NCBI GenBank assembly: GCA_014653775.1
Contig: JACWEA010000001.1
Coordinates: 92,722 to 156,721 of the forward strand
Length of the DNA stretch: 64,000 nt
Reading direction: 5' to 3'
Source of the DNA: Pelagibacterales bacterium SAG-MED30
GTDB lineage: Bacteria > Pseudomonadota > Alphaproteobacteria > Pelagibacterales > Pelagibacteraceae
A program made the translations under genes and the position numbers. Shown here one piece after another: positions 18,531 through 28,175 of this stretch. Within the stretch, counting starts at the first letter, position 1. The number at the start of each line of letters is the position of its first letter. The notes beneath the pieces were generated by a model. That model had not been told where the DNA came from and did not search any database. It saw only the letters and a list, made by a program, of their open reading frames with translations.

Positions 18531-19973
18531 ATGGATACAAGACAAAAAGATATAGAAAAATTAAAAGAATATAAATACGGTTTTACAACCGATATTGAAA
18601 ACATTAAAGCACCTAAAGGCTTAAATGAAGACGTAATTAAGTTTATTTCAAAAATTAAAAAAGAACCTAATTGGATGTTAGATTTTAGGTTAAAAGCTTT
18701 TGAAAGGTTTAAATTATTAAAGGAACCTAACTGGCAAAAACCAAAATATCCTAAAATTGATTACCAAGATTTATATTATTATTCAGCTCCAAAAAGTATG
18801 AACGATAAACCTAAAAGTTTAGATGAATTGGATCCTAAACTTCTTGAGACATATAAAAAATTAGGTATTCCTCTTCAAGAACAAGCACGATTAAATGGTA
18901 TTGCTGTAGATGCAGTTTTTGATTCAGTCTCAGTTGCCACAACATTTAAAGGAGAATTAACAAAGCAAGGAATTATTTTTTGTTCTATGTCAGAAGCTAT
19001 ACAAAAACATCCAAACCTTGTAAAAAAATACCTTGGAACTGTAATACCCACTACAGATCATTTTTTTGCAACACTTAATTCAGCCGTATTCACTGATGGA
19101 TCATTTGTTTACATTCCAGAGGGAGTTAGATGCCCAATGGAATTATCAACATATTTTAGAATAAATGCATCAGAGACAGGTCAATTTGAAAGAACACTAA
19201 TAATAGCTGATAAAGGAAGCTATGTGAGTTACCTTGAAGGCTGTACAGCCCCTATGAGAGACGAAAATCAATTACATGCAGCTAATGTTGAATTAATTGC
19301 TCTAGATGATGCTGAAATAAAATACTCGACAGTTCAAAATTGGTATCCAGGAGATGAAAATGGAAAAGGTGGAATATATAATTTTGTAACAAAAAGAGGT
19401 CTCTGTAAGGGAAAAAATTCAAAAATTTCTTGGACACAAGTTGAAACTGGATCTGCTATAACTTGGAAATATCCTAGCTGTATTTTAAAAGGAGATAATT
19501 CAATCGGTGAATTTTATTCTATAGCCATAACTAATAATCATCAAAAAGCAGATACTGGTACAAAAATGATTCATTTGGGGAAAAATACAAAAAGTAAAAT
19601 TATCTCTAAAGGAATTAGTGCTGGATTTTCAGATATGACATATAGAGGATTAGTAGATATTAATTCAAAAGCAGAAAACTCTAGTAATTATACCCAATGT
19701 GATTCTCTTTTAATGGGTAATAAATGTGGTGCACATACAGTTCCATACATTAAAAATAAAAATTTTGACTCAAATATTGCCCATGAGGCAACAACTTCAA
19801 AAATAAGTGAAGAACAATTGCATTATTGCCAACAAAGAGGTTTAAACTCTGAGGAGGCAGTTGGATTAATCGTCAATGGATTTTGCAAAGAAGTTCTTCA
19901 ACAGTTGCCTATGGAATTTGCTGTGGAAGCTCAAAAACTTGTAGGTATTAGTTTGGAAGGAAGCGTAGGCTAA
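18531..19973 (+). CDS. sufB: Fe-S cluster assembly scaffold SufB
   Basis: 480 residues, standard SufB. Together with SufC and SufD it forms the SufBC2D scaffold that builds [Fe-S] clusters in the cytoplasm. Seen: [19 protein letters not shown] near the start, [46 protein letters not shown] with conserved Cys, and the C-terminal [18 protein letters not shown]. First structural gene of the operon; its stop overlaps the sufC start by one base. Confidence 0.97.
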   Translation: MDTRQKDIEKLKEYKYGFTTDIENIKAPKGLNEDVIKFISKIKKEPNWMLDFRLKAFERFKLLKEPNWQKPKYPKIDYQDLYYYSAPKSMNDKPKSLDELDPKLLETYKKLGIPLQEQARLNGIAVDAVFDSVSVATTFKGELTKQGIIFCSMSEAIQKHPNLVKKYLGTVIPTTDHFFATLNSAVFTDGSFVYIPEGVRCPMELSTYFRINASETGQFERTLIIADKGSYVSYLEGCTAPMRDENQLHAANVELIALDDAEIKYSTVQNWYPGDENGKGGIYNFVTKRGLCKGKNSKISWTQVETGSAITWKYPSCILKGDNSIGEFYSIAITNNHQKADTGTKMIHLGKNTKSKIISKGISAGFSDMTYRGLVDINSKAENSSNYTQCDSLLMGNKCGAHTVPYIKNKNFDSNIAHEATTSKISEEQLHYCQQRGLNSEEAVGLIVNGFCKEVLQQLPMEFAVEAQKLVGISLEGSVG

Positions 19974-20707
19974 TGCTCAAAATAAATAACCTAAATGCAA
20001 ATGTTGAAAATAAATCTATCTTAAATGGTTTTTCTTTAAATATTAATCCTGGTGAAGTTCATGCTATCATGGGTCCTAATGGATCTGGTAAAAGTACATT
20101 ATCAAATATTTTATCTGGTAAAAAAGGCTATGAAATTTCTGGAGAAATTTTATTTGAAAATAAAAACTTATTTGATCTTGAAACTGAGGAAAGAGCACAC
20201 AAAGGTATATTTTTAGCATTTCAATACCCTTTAGAAATTCCAGGTGTAAATACTAACATTTTTTTAAAAACTTCATTAAACGCTATTAGAAAAGCAAGAG
20301 GAGAAAAAGAACTAGATGCTATTGAATTTTTAAAACTTGTTAAACAAAAAGCCAAAGAATTAAAATTTGATGAAGAAAAATTAAATAGACAATTGAATGT
20401 TGGTTTTTCAGGTGGTGAAAAAAAGAAAAATGAAATTTTACAAATGTCTATGTTAGCACCTAAATTATCTATATTGGATGAAACTGACTCCGGTTTAGAT
20501 ATTGATGCATTAAAGATAGTTGCAGATGGTGTTAATGCGTTAAGAAATAAAAAAAATTCTTTTTTAATCATTACTCATTATCAAAGACTATTAGAATATA
20601 TAAAACCAGATTTTGTTCATGTTCTAATCAATGGAAAAATAATTAAGTCCGGTGGTCCAGAACTAGCAATTGAACTGGAAAAAAAAGGATACGAAAGCTT
20701 TAATTAA
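19973..20707 (+). CDS. sufC: Fe-S assembly ATPase SufC
   Basis: 244-residue ABC-type ATPase. Walker A GPNGSGKST (34-42), signature FSGGEKKKNEI, Walker B LSILDETDSGLD with the SufC-typical TDSGLDIDAL, and H-loop ITHYQRLL. It has no membrane partner: in the Suf system it drives conformational change in SufB-SufD. Fused tightly into the operon, abutting sufD with no gap. Confidence 0.97.
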   Translation: MLKINNLNANVENKSILNGFSLNINPGEVHAIMGPNGSGKSTLSNILSGKKGYEISGEILFENKNLFDLETEERAHKGIFLAFQYPLEIPGVNTNIFLKTSLNAIRKARGEKELDAIEFLKLVKQKAKELKFDEEKLNRQLNVGFSGGEKKKNEILQMSMLAPKLSILDETDSGLDIDALKIVADGVNALRNKKNSFLIITHYQRLLEYIKPDFVHVLINGKIIKSGGPELAIELEKKGYESFN

Positions 20708-21955
20708 ATGAAAGAACAATTAAAAACAGATTTCGAAAAAATTCTAAAAATATCTAATTTCTCAGAAAAAGATATCAAATTTAAGAAGAACTATCTAAAC
20801 AAATTTATTGAAAGTGGTTTTCCAAGTAGAAAACTTGAAAATTGGAAATTTTTAGATTTAAACCAAATTATAAAAAAAGATATAGGTGAGTTAAGTTTTT
20901 ATAATGATTATTCAGTTACAAATAAAGTTGATACATCTATTTTTATTGATGGTTTAGAGCATAATAAAATTATATTTATAAATGGAAGAATAGAAAAAAT
21001 AGATTTTAATTATGAGGATGAAAATCAAATTGAAATTTATGATGATATAAAAGTGAATGACAAATTTGATAATGAAAACTCTTTAATTGATTTAAACAAT
21101 GCATTTAGAAATAAATATTATAAAATTTTAGTTAAGGAAGGTTATTCAACAAAAAAACCTTTAGTTATTTATCACTTAACTAATGAAATAATGAAATCTA
21201 AGAATATCAATTTAAGATTAGATTTTGAACTTGAACAAAACAGCTCATTAAAGCTGATAGATTTTTTTAACGATTTAACCGATAAAAATTTTATGAATAT
21301 TTTATATAATTTTGATTTAAAAAAAGATTCAATTTTAAAAAATTATAAAATTGATAAATCATTAAATAAAAATCTTAAATATTCATTTAATAATATTGAT
21401 CAAGAAATAAACAGTATTTCAGAAACTTTTATTTTTTCAGCCGGTTCGAATTATTTTAAAAATGAAATAAATTGTAATCTGAGAGGTGAATATTCATCAG
21501 CTTTTGTAAATGGTATTTTTTCATTAAAAGAAAATCAACAACATGAAATAAGATCTACAATTAATCATTTAGTTGAAAATACTAAAAGTTATCAACTAAT
21601 AAAAAGTGTGCTTGGAAAAAATTCAAAAGCTGCATATCAAGGAAGAATATATGTAGATTCAAAAGCTCAGAAAACAGATGGTTATCAATTAAGTAAAGCG
21701 ATATTGTTGGATGAAACTTCTGAGTTTAATGCTAAACCAGAATTAGAAATTTATGCTGATGACGTCAAATGTTCACACGGATCAGCTTCCGGAAGCCTTA
21801 ATGAGAATTCAATTTTTTATTTGATGTCTAGAGGACTTAATTACAAACAATCCAAAGAACTTTTGATTAATGGATTTATGTTAGAAGTAGTTGAAAAAAT
21901 CACTGACTCTGAAATTAAAAATTTAATAATAAATATGATTGGTCTAAAAGAATGA
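20708..21955 (+). CDS. sufD: Fe-S assembly scaffold partner SufD
   Basis: 415 residues, diverged in the N-terminal half but clearly SufD in the C-terminal half: STINHLVENTKSYQLIKSVL, SKAAYQGRIYVDSKAQKTD, PELEIYADDVKCSHGSASG and the end segment LMSRGLNYKQSKELLINGF. It pairs with SufB in the SufBC2D scaffold. The near N-terminal PSRKLENWKF is also typical. Overlaps sufS by four bases (ATGA). Confidence 0.95.
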   Translation: MKEQLKTDFEKILKISNFSEKDIKFKKNYLNKFIESGFPSRKLENWKFLDLNQIIKKDIGELSFYNDYSVTNKVDTSIFIDGLEHNKIIFINGRIEKIDFNYEDENQIEIYDDIKVNDKFDNENSLIDLNNAFRNKYYKILVKEGYSTKKPLVIYHLTNEIMKSKNINLRLDFELEQNSSLKLIDFFNDLTDKNFMNILYNFDLKKDSILKNYKIDKSLNKNLKYSFNNIDQEINSISETFIFSAGSNYFKNEINCNLRGEYSSAFVNGIFSLKENQQHEIRSTINHLVENTKSYQLIKSVLGKNSKAAYQGRIYVDSKAQKTDGYQLSKAILLDETSEFNAKPELEIYADDVKCSHGSASGSLNENSIFYLMSRGLNYKQSKELLINGFMLEVVEKITDSEIKNLIINMIGLKE

Positions 21956-23172
21956 ACATAGATAACATTAAAAGAGAATTTCCGATTTTTGATGAAAAAA
22001 TCCAAAATAATGATTTAGTTTATTTAGATAGTGCTAATTCATCACAAAAACCAAAAATTGTTTTAGATAGAATAAATGACTTTTATTCTAAACAATTTTC
22101 TAATGTTGGAAGAAGTTTACATTATTTGGCTGTAGCAGCGACTAACTTATATGAAAATACAAGATCATCAGTTCAAAAATACATTAATGCTAAAGATAAA
22201 AATGAGATCGTTTTTACTAAAGGAGCAACAGAAGCTTTAAACCTGGTAGCAAATACTCTTGGTCAAACTATTATAGAGCCAAATGATGAGATTTTAATTA
22301 CTGAATTAGAGCATCATTCAAATTATGTACCTTGGCATTTTTTGAGAAAATCTAAGAATATTAAAATAAAGTTTGCTGAAATCAATGAAGATGGAGAAGT
22401 TCCGATTGAAAATATAGAAAAAGAAATAACAAATAAAACTAAAGTTATAGCAATTACACATTTATCAAATGTTACTGGTTCAATTCTACCTATCAAAGAA
22501 ATAACTCAATTAGCACACTCAAAGGGAATAATTGTAGTAGTAGATGGATGTCAAGGTGGACCTCACCTTAAATTAGACATGCAAGATTTAGATTGTGATT
22601 TTTATGCTATCTCATGTCATAAAATGTATGGACCAACAGGACTAGGGGTTTTATATGGAAAAAAAAAATGGCTTGAACAACTTCCTCCTTATCAAGGTGG
22701 AGGTGGTATGATCAATGAAGTAAAAAAAGATAGAATTTCATATGGAGATCTTCCGAATAAATATGAAGCAGGAACAATGGCAACAGCTCAAGTGATAGCT
22801 TTTGATCAGTCGATAAAGTTTTTAGAAAGTATTGGAATTGAAAATATTATCAAACATGAAAAAGAGTTAATTGAATATGGTCAAGAAATATTACAAAAAA
22901 ATAATTCTGTTGAGTTGATTGGAAATCCAAAAGAACGTGGGGGAGTATTATCATTTACTATTAAAGGTATTCATGCACACGATATAGCAACAATTTTAGA
23001 TGAGACTGGAGTAGCAATTAGAGCTGGTCATCATTGTTGTCAAATACTTCATGATAAATTAGGTATACCTGCAAGTGCTAGAGCCTCTTTAGGTGTTTAT
23101 AATACCAAAGACGATTTAGATAAATTAAATGAGGGAATTAATAATTGTAAAAAAATTTTTGATTTAAAATGA
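21952..23172 (+). CDS. sufS: Cysteine desulfurase SufS
   Basis: 406 residues, PLP-dependent group II cysteine desulfurase supplying sulfur to the Suf scaffold. Seen: YLDSANSSQKP at the start, TKGATEALNLVA, VDGCQGGPH, the PLP lysine in SCHKMYGPTGLGVLYG, and the catalytic cysteine in RAGHHCCQIL, followed by ASARASLGVYNT. Overlaps sufD and sufU by four bases each. Confidence 0.97.
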   Translation: MNIDNIKREFPIFDEKIQNNDLVYLDSANSSQKPKIVLDRINDFYSKQFSNVGRSLHYLAVAATNLYENTRSSVQKYINAKDKNEIVFTKGATEALNLVANTLGQTIIEPNDEILITELEHHSNYVPWHFLRKSKNIKIKFAEINEDGEVPIENIEKEITNKTKVIAITHLSNVTGSILPIKEITQLAHSKGIIVVVDGCQGGPHLKLDMQDLDCDFYAISCHKMYGPTGLGVLYGKKKWLEQLPPYQGGGGMINEVKKDRISYGDLPNKYEAGTMATAQVIAFDQSIKFLESIGIENIIKHEKELIEYGQEILQKNNSVELIGNPKERGGVLSFTIKGIHAHDIATILDETGVAIRAGHHCCQILHDKLGIPASARASLGVYNTKDDLDKLNEGINNCKKIFDLK

Positions 23173-23633
23173 ATTTAAAAGAACTATATCAAGAAATAAT
23201 TTTAGAACATGGAAAGAACCCTAGAAATTTAGGGAAAACTAATAATTTTAATAAAGATGCTAAAGGAAATAATCCGTTATGTGGCGACAATGTTCATGTA
23301 TATTTAAAACTAGATGATCAAAGAAAAGTTGAAGATATTTCGTTCGAAGGTAGTGGTTGTGCAATTTCTATGGCATCTGCTTCCATAATGACAGATTTGA
23401 TAAAAGGTAAAAGTGATAATGAAGTCAAGGAGATTATCGAAGATTTTTTAGGAATGATAAAAGAGAATCCTGAGTTAAAGTCTCAAATTTTAAAGGAGGA
23501 TGATAAAACAAAATTAATGTGTCTTTCAGGAGTTAAACAATATCCTATGAGAGTTAAATGTGCTACATTGTCTTGGCATACTTTAGTTTCAGCAATGGAA
23601 AATGATGGAAAACAGGTTAGTACAGAAGATTAA
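23169..23633 (+). CDS. sufU: SufU-type sulfur-transfer/NifU-like protein
   Basis: 154 residues with the three IscU-fold cysteines in NPLCGDNVHVY, FEGSGCAISMASASIMTD and MRVKCATLSWHTL, and about 20 extra residues between the second and third, the hallmark that separates SufU from IscU. SufU of Bacillus binds zinc and accepts sulfur from SufS. An LYQEIILEHGKNPRN start is typical of the family. This takes the place of SufE, which is not in the operon. Starts inside the sufS stop. Confidence 0.92.
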   Translation: MNLKELYQEIILEHGKNPRNLGKTNNFNKDAKGNNPLCGDNVHVYLKLDDQRKVEDISFEGSGCAISMASASIMTDLIKGKSDNEVKEIIEDFLGMIKENPELKSQILKEDDKTKLMCLSGVKQYPMRVKCATLSWHTLVSAMENDGKQVSTED

Positions 23634-23638
23634 TAATT

Positions 23639-23935
23639 ATGGAAATTAAAGACAAAATAATTAATGAAATAAAAAAAATTTATGATCCTGAATTACCAGT
23701 AAATATTTATGAACTTGGTCTAATTTATGATATAAAAATAGTAGGCAAAAAAGCTGAAATTAAAATGACATTAACTACACCAAATTGTCCAGTCGCAGAA
23801 AGTTTACCTAAAGAAGTTAAAGAAGGTGTTATGCAAGTTGAGGAAATAGAGGATGTTGATTTAGAGTTAGTTTGGGACCCACCCTGGACAAAAGATATGA
23901 TGACTGATGCTGCTAAACTGGAGTTAAATTTATAA
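23639..23935 (+). CDS. sufT: SufT-like MIP18/DUF59 Fe-S maturation protein
   Basis: 98 residues of the MIP18 (DUF59) family: IYDPELPVNIYELGLIYDI near residue 15, TTPNCPVAESLPKEV with the conserved Cys, and LVWDPPWTKDMM near the end. Family members act in delivery or maturation of Fe-S clusters; here the role is supported by its place between sufU and the A-type carrier, with 5- and 1-base spacing. It lacks the longer N-terminal part seen in some SufT proteins. Confidence 0.88.
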   Translation: MEIKDKIINEIKKIYDPELPVNIYELGLIYDIKIVGKKAEIKMTLTTPNCPVAESLPKEVKEGVMQVEEIEDVDLELVWDPPWTKDMMTDAAKLELNL

Positions 23936-24270
23936 TGAATCCTATTATTAAACTTAGTGATAATGCTGCATCAAGAATTAAAGAAATAATGTCTAGTACT
24001 CAAAAAGATTTAATTGGAGTAAGAGTTTCTGTTAAGTCTGGAGGTTGTGCTGGAATGTCATATGTCATGGAGTATTCAAAAGAAATTAATCCAAATGACG
24101 AAGTGATAGAAGAAAAAGGTGTTAAAGTATTTATAGATTCGGCTGCTGTTATGTATCTATTAGGTACAGAAATGGACTATAAAAAAGAGGAATTTTCATC
24201 AACTTTTGTTTTTAATAACCCAAATGAAACGGAGCGATGTGGCTGTGGGGAATCTTTTAAAACTGACTAA
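23935..24270 (+). CDS. sufA: A-type Fe-S carrier (SufA/ErpA-like)
   Basis: 111 residues of the HesB/IscA family. Three cluster-binding cysteines: SGGCAGMSYVMEYS, and the pair in ERCGCGESF close to the C-terminus. It receives [Fe-S] clusters and delivers them to apo-proteins. Last gene of the suf operon; the overlap of its ATG with the sufT stop indicates coupling. I cannot tell SufA, IscA and ErpA apart from sequence alone, so the symbol follows the operon. Confidence 0.9.
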   Translation: MNPIIKLSDNAASRIKEIMSSTQKDLIGVRVSVKSGGCAGMSYVMEYSKEINPNDEVIEEKGVKVFIDSAAVMYLLGTEMDYKKEEFSSTFVFNNPNETERCGCGESFKTD

Positions 24271-24300
24271 AAACAGTATCCCGCAAGTTGCATAGCAGTA

Positions 24301-24329
24301 TTGCGTAATATGCATATCTTTGATATAAG
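24301..24329 (+). promoter_or_regulatory. Candidate sigma-70 promoter, possibly leaderless transcript
   Basis: TTGCGT (24301-24306), 17-base spacer, TATAAG (24324-24329). The expected start point, about seven bases downstream, falls on or within a base of the ATG at 24336, so the transcript may have no leader. An inverted repeat TGCATA (24289-24294) / TATGCA (24309-24314) flanks the -35 and could be an operator. Confidence 0.45.
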
Positions 24330-24335
24330 ATTCTT

Positions 24336-24506
24336 ATGAATAAATTTGAATTTAAAAATCTTGTTAAAAATCTAAAAGATACTTTAAAGGAAAAAACTTT
24401 TTTTAAAGATTTACGTAAGGAAGTAGAAACTGGTGCAAACGGCACTCAGGATTACGTTGTTAAAAAAGGTGTAAACAAAGATAGAGTTGCTACAACAAAA
24501 CAGTAA
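24336..24506 (+). CDS. Orphan 56-residue basic protein
   Basis: A short gene between sufA and glnA, ATG at 24336 to TAA at 24504-24506. The product is 56 residues, Lys-rich, with an amphipathic first half (FEFKNLVKNLKDTLKEK) and a Gly/Val/Lys second half (GANGTQDYVVKKGVNK). No membrane segment and no family I recognise. Support for being a gene: its own promoter-like sequence with correct spacing, a start at the predicted transcription start, and a stop abutting the convergent glnA stop with no gap. A weak hairpin (24500-24517, ACAGTA/TACTGT) spans both stop codons. No function assigned. Confidence 0.6.
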   Translation: MNKFEFKNLVKNLKDTLKEKTFFKDLRKEVETGANGTQDYVVKKGVNKDRVATTKQ

Positions 24507-25913
24507 TTAACTACTGTAATACATCTCAAATTCTACCGGATGAGGTGCATGTTCAAATTTGTGAATTTCTTCAAACTTAAGTGCAATGTAAGCGTCTATT
24601 TGATCGTCAGTAAATACATTACCTTGAGTTAAAAATTCTCTATCCTTATCTAAACTTTCCATTGCTTCCCTCAGCGATCCACAAACAGTCGGAATAGCTT
24701 TAACTTCTTCAGGTGGTAAATCATATAAATCTTTATCAAAAGACTCTCCTGGATGTATCTTATTTTTGATTCCATCTAATCCGGCCATTAACATCGCTGC
24801 GAAGGTTAGGTATGGGTTTCCTGAAGCATCTGGAAATCTAATTTCACATCTTGCACCTTTTTTACTTAAAGTAATTGGAATACGACATGATGCAGATCTA
24901 TTTCTAGCAGAGTAAGCTAATAATACAGGAGCTTCAAATCCAGGTACTAATCTTTTGTAACTATTAGTTGTTGAGTTAGCAAATGCATTAATTGCTTTTG
25001 CATGTTTTAAAATACCACCAATATAATGTAATGCTGTTTCAGATAATCCTGCGTAAGCATCGCCTGAAAATACTGGTGTATCACCTTTCCAAATAGATTG
25101 GTGAATATGCATTCCTGAACCATTATCACCAGCAACAGGTTTTGGCATGAATGTTGCAGTTTTTCCAAATGAATGAGTCACCATTTGAACAATATATTTA
25201 TACAATTGAACGTTATCTGCTTGATTAACTAAAGTACCAAAGTACATACCAAGCTCATGTTGACTTGGAGCAACTTCATGGTGATGTTTTTCAACTTTAA
25301 TTCCAACTTCCTTTAAATTTTTAAGATATTCGCCACGCATATCTTGTTCACTATCTACAGGGGGAACTGGAAAGTAACCACCTTTAACTGGAGGTCTATG
25401 ACCCATATTACCGTTTTCATATTCTTTACCTGAATTGTATGGACCTTCTTTACTATCAATTTTGAATCCACATTCATTCATATCATTTTTAATTTTAACA
25501 TCATCAAAAACAAAAAATTCAGGTTCAGGACCAAAAAATGCTTTATCACCAATTCCTGATGCTTTTAAATATTCTTCTGCTTTTTTCGCAACACCTCTTG
25601 GATCTCTTTCATAAGGAGTTTTCTTAACTGCATCTAAAATATCACAAAAAAGTACAGCAGTATTATGTGAAGTAAAAGGATCTAAAAAAAACCTTGAAGT
25701 GTCAGGTTTTAAAATCATATCTGACTCATTGATAGCTTTCCATCCAGCGATAGAAGAACCGTCAAAAAAAACACCATTCTTTAACATATCTTCATCCACT
25801 ACAGTGGCGTCCATAGTTAAATGCTGCAATTTACCTCTTGGGTCGGTAAATCTTAAATCAACAAATTCTGCATCTTTATCTTTAATAAATTTTAAAACGT
25901 CGCTAGCACTCAT
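24507..25913 (-). CDS. glnA: Glutamine synthetase, type I
   Basis: 468 residues, GSI-type. It assimilates ammonium by ATP-dependent amidation of glutamate. Seen: [31 protein letters not shown], metal and substrate residues in [10 protein letters not shown] and [20 protein letters not shown], and the adenylylation segment DLYDLPPEE whose Tyr is the usual regulatory site. Strong ribosome-binding sequence AAAGGAGAG before the ATG. The 141-base gap to ybaK carries a TTGCATAG sequence on this gene's strand (25990-25997) but no clear -10 in register; I see no riboswitch fold there. Confidence 0.97.
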   Translation of the reverse strand: MSASDVLKFIKDKDAEFVDLRFTDPRGKLQHLTMDATVVDEDMLKNGVFFDGSSIAGWKAINESDMILKPDTSRFFLDPFTSHNTAVLFCDILDAVKKTPYERDPRGVAKKAEEYLKASGIGDKAFFGPEPEFFVFDDVKIKNDMNECGFKIDSKEGPYNSGKEYENGNMGHRPPVKGGYFPVPPVDSEQDMRGEYLKNLKEVGIKVEKHHHEVAPSQHELGMYFGTLVNQADNVQLYKYIVQMVTHSFGKTATFMPKPVAGDNGSGMHIHQSIWKGDTPVFSGDAYAGLSETALHYIGGILKHAKAINAFANSTTNSYKRLVPGFEAPVLLAYSARNRSASCRIPITLSKKGARCEIRFPDASGNPYLTFAAMLMAGLDGIKNKIHPGESFDKDLYDLPPEEVKAIPTVCGSLREAMESLDKDREFLTQGNVFTDDQIDAYIALKFEEIHKFEHAPHPVEFEMYYSS

Positions 25914-26054
25914 TTTCTCTCCTTTATAATTCTGAACGTTGTATTACCAAAAAAAGACTGATAATTAATGCTCTTTTACTTAATAACACCTATGCAATTT
26001 TTACATAAATGTATAATTAAACGCTTAAAATAACTAACAATTAAAAGTTGAATA

Positions 26055-26534
26055 ATGACTTTATTAGACAAAGAACCTGTAAGAAGAGTTGAGAAATCGT
26101 TAAAAGAATTTGATCCAAAACAAAATGTTATTATTTTAGAAACTTCGGCGAGAACGGCTGTAGAAGCAGCTTCATCTTTAGGTTGTGAAGTAGGAGCAAT
26201 TGTCAAAAGCTTACTTTTTAAAACAGAAAATGATTTCACTCTATGCTTAATTGCAGGAGATAAAAAAGCTTCACTAAATAGGATAAAAAAGGAATTAAAT
26301 ATTAAAGATGCATCTATGGCTTCAGCTGAACAAGTAAAAAATGTTACAGGTTATACTATAGGTGGTGTTTCACCTATTGGTCATCTAAATAAAATTGAAA
26401 TTTTTATAGATAAGTCTTTAGAAAGATTTAGTTCTCTGTTTGCAGCTGCAGGACATCCTAACTGCGTATTTAAAATAAATTTTACAGATTTACAAAAAAT
26501 TACAAATGGTTCAATTAAAGAAATAACGGAATGA
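26055..26534 (+). CDS. YbaK/EbsC-family aminoacyl-tRNA deacylase
   Basis: 159 residues of the YbaK/ProX editing fold. Seen: an ETSARTAVEAASSLGCEVGAI start region, IVKSLLF, CLIAGDKKASLNRIKKEL with the conserved Lys, YTIGGVSPIGH, and GHPNCVFKIN. Members remove wrongly attached amino acids such as Cys or Ala from tRNA-Pro. Which mischarged tRNA this one acts on is not evident. Overlaps the following EamA gene by four bases. Confidence 0.9.
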   Translation: MTLLDKEPVRRVEKSLKEFDPKQNVIILETSARTAVEAASSLGCEVGAIVKSLLFKTENDFTLCLIAGDKKASLNRIKKELNIKDASMASAEQVKNVTGYTIGGVSPIGHLNKIEIFIDKSLERFSSLFAAAGHPNCVFKINFTDLQKITNGSIKEITE

Positions 26535-27418
26535 GACAAGCAAAATTATTAGATTATTTATTATTAATTTTATTAGCTTTAATTTGGGCCTCAGCTTTTT
26601 TTAATATAAAAATTGCAACTTATTCTTTTGGACCTGTAACAATTGCTTTTCTCAGAGTTTTTTTTGGAGCAGTACCAGTTTTATTACTTTGTTATTATAA
26701 AAATATAAAGATTGAAGCTTTTTCTAAAGATTGGCATTGGTTTGCTATGATTGGATTCATAAATTTAGTTGCACCATTTTTTTTAATTGCATACGGAGTA
26801 CAGTCTGTCCAGAGTAATTTAGCTGCCATTTTAATGTCCACAACACCTTTAAGTTCAACAATCTTAGGGCATTTTTATACAAAAAATGAAAAGTTTAATT
26901 TTATAAAAACTTTTGGAATTTTAATTGGATTTTCAGGAATACTTTATTTATTTTCGGATAATCTATTAATTGATGATGATAACTTTTTATCAGCATTATT
27001 AATCCTTCTTGGTTCTACTTGTTATGTAGTTGGAGGTGTTTTAACTTTAAAAATCAGCAAGAAAAAAAATGAAAATGTAACAGGCTCGATATTAATTTGG
27101 GCAGTAATTATTTTAATTCCATTGGTAAGTTTTATTGAACAACCATGGAATGTCACTCCAAGATTAGACTCAACAATCTCAGTTATTTATTTGGGATTAT
27201 TCTCTACTGGAATTGCTTGGTTATTAAGATTTAGGATATTGGTGAACAATGGTCTAATATTTCAATCACAAGTGTCATATTTGATTCCTATTTTTGGAAC
27301 TATTTTAAGTTACATTTTTTTAAAAGAGTTAATTACAATTAAAGTATTAATTTCATTAATTGCAGTTTGTGTAGGTATTTATTTTGTTAGAAAAGCAGAC
27401 AATAAAAAAACTATTTAA
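26531..27418 (+). CDS. EamA/DMT-family exporter
   Basis: 295 residues with about ten hydrophobic segments arranged as two five-helix repeats, typical of drug/metabolite transporters. Characteristic pieces: the start LILLALIWASAFFNIKIA, FLRVFFGAVPVLLLC, LAAILMSTTPLSSTILGHF and, near the end, SYLIPIFGTILSYIFLKE. Substrate unknown; members export amino acids or other metabolites. Co-transcribed with the ybaK-like gene (ATGA overlap) and convergent with the TauE/SafE gene (four-base overlap). Confidence 0.9.
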   Translation: MRQAKLLDYLLLILLALIWASAFFNIKIATYSFGPVTIAFLRVFFGAVPVLLLCYYKNIKIEAFSKDWHWFAMIGFINLVAPFFLIAYGVQSVQSNLAAILMSTTPLSSTILGHFYTKNEKFNFIKTFGILIGFSGILYLFSDNLLIDDDNFLSALLILLGSTCYVVGGVLTLKISKKKNENVTGSILIWAVIILIPLVSFIEQPWNVTPRLDSTISVIYLGLFSTGIAWLLRFRILVNNGLIFQSQVSYLIPIFGTILSYIFLKELITIKVLISLIAVCVGIYFVRKADNKKTI

Positions 27419-28161
27419 AAGAATATTCTAAAACCCATTCTTGATGCTACAAAAATAACTAATAAAGATGTTATTATAGCAAGCACTCTACTTGAAAAAA
27501 TTTTCAAATTTAAATAATTTCCACAGAGTCCACCAAGTAAAACAGATAAAAATAAAGGCCAATATAGCAAGACTTTATTTAATACAGCATCCTTTGTTAA
27601 CTGTCCCAATATACCAGAAATCGAATTGATAAGAATGAATAAAGATGCAGTAGTAACAATGTTTTTAGGACTATCAGCTTTTAGTAAAAAAAGAATAGGA
27701 CTAAGAAAAATTCCACCACCTATACCTACTATTCCAGAAATTAGACCTAAAAAAGATCCTATTAAGATTGAAAAAAAAAAGTTAAGTTTTTTTATTGTTA
27801 TATCATTATCTTCATATGATTTATTTTTTATTAATAATAATAAGCCTGCAAGAGATAAAACAATAAATAATATAATTTCGAAAAGATCTTTTTCAATTTT
27901 TAGCGTCCCTCCTATAAAAGCAAGTGGAATTGAGCCAATTAAAAAAGGTATTAATAATTTGAAATTATGATTTCCAGCTCTTACATAGTTAATAGAGTTA
28001 CCTGTAACAACAATTATATTACAGAGTAAAGCTATTACAGGAAAAATATAGTAGGGGATATCCCAAATAAGTAATAAAGCTAAATAAGTTGATCCACCAC
28101 CAAAGCCAACACTTGAATATAATATAGCTGTTATAAAAAATAATATTGATAATATAATCAT
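27415..28161 (-). CDS. TauE/SafE-family permease (sulfite/organosulfur exporter family)
   Basis: 248 residues with about eight membrane segments. Repeated family motifs are seen: SSVGFGGGSTYLALLL near the start and GLISGIVGIGGGIFLSPILF in the middle, matching the duplicated GxGGG core of TauE/SafE proteins. Family members move sulfite, sulfoacetate or other anions. The substrate is unknown; the presence of a sulfite dehydrogenase 12 kb away makes sulfite possible but this is only context. Divergent from moaB with a 14-base gap. Confidence 0.88.
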   Translation of the reverse strand: MIILSILFFITAILYSSVGFGGGSTYLALLLIWDIPYYIFPVIALLCNIIVVTGNSINYVRAGNHNFKLLIPFLIGSIPLAFIGGTLKIEKDLFEIILFIVLSLAGLLLLIKNKSYEDNDITIKKLNFFFSILIGSFLGLISGIVGIGGGIFLSPILFLLKADSPKNIVTTASLFILINSISGILGQLTKDAVLNKVLLYWPLFLSVLLGGLCGNYLNLKIFSSRVLAIITSLLVIFVASRMGFRIFF

Positions 28162-28175
28162 ATTAAAAAAAAATT

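Noticed and set aside
25914-26054. Riboswitch or glnA-type RNA in the glnA leader
   Set aside because: No stable paired core could be drawn; only a ribosome-binding site and a TTGCATAG sequence are visible.
27626-27970. Plus-strand frame inside the TauE/SafE gene
   Set aside because: Lys/Ile/Pro-rich antisense product of a membrane protein gene; no support.
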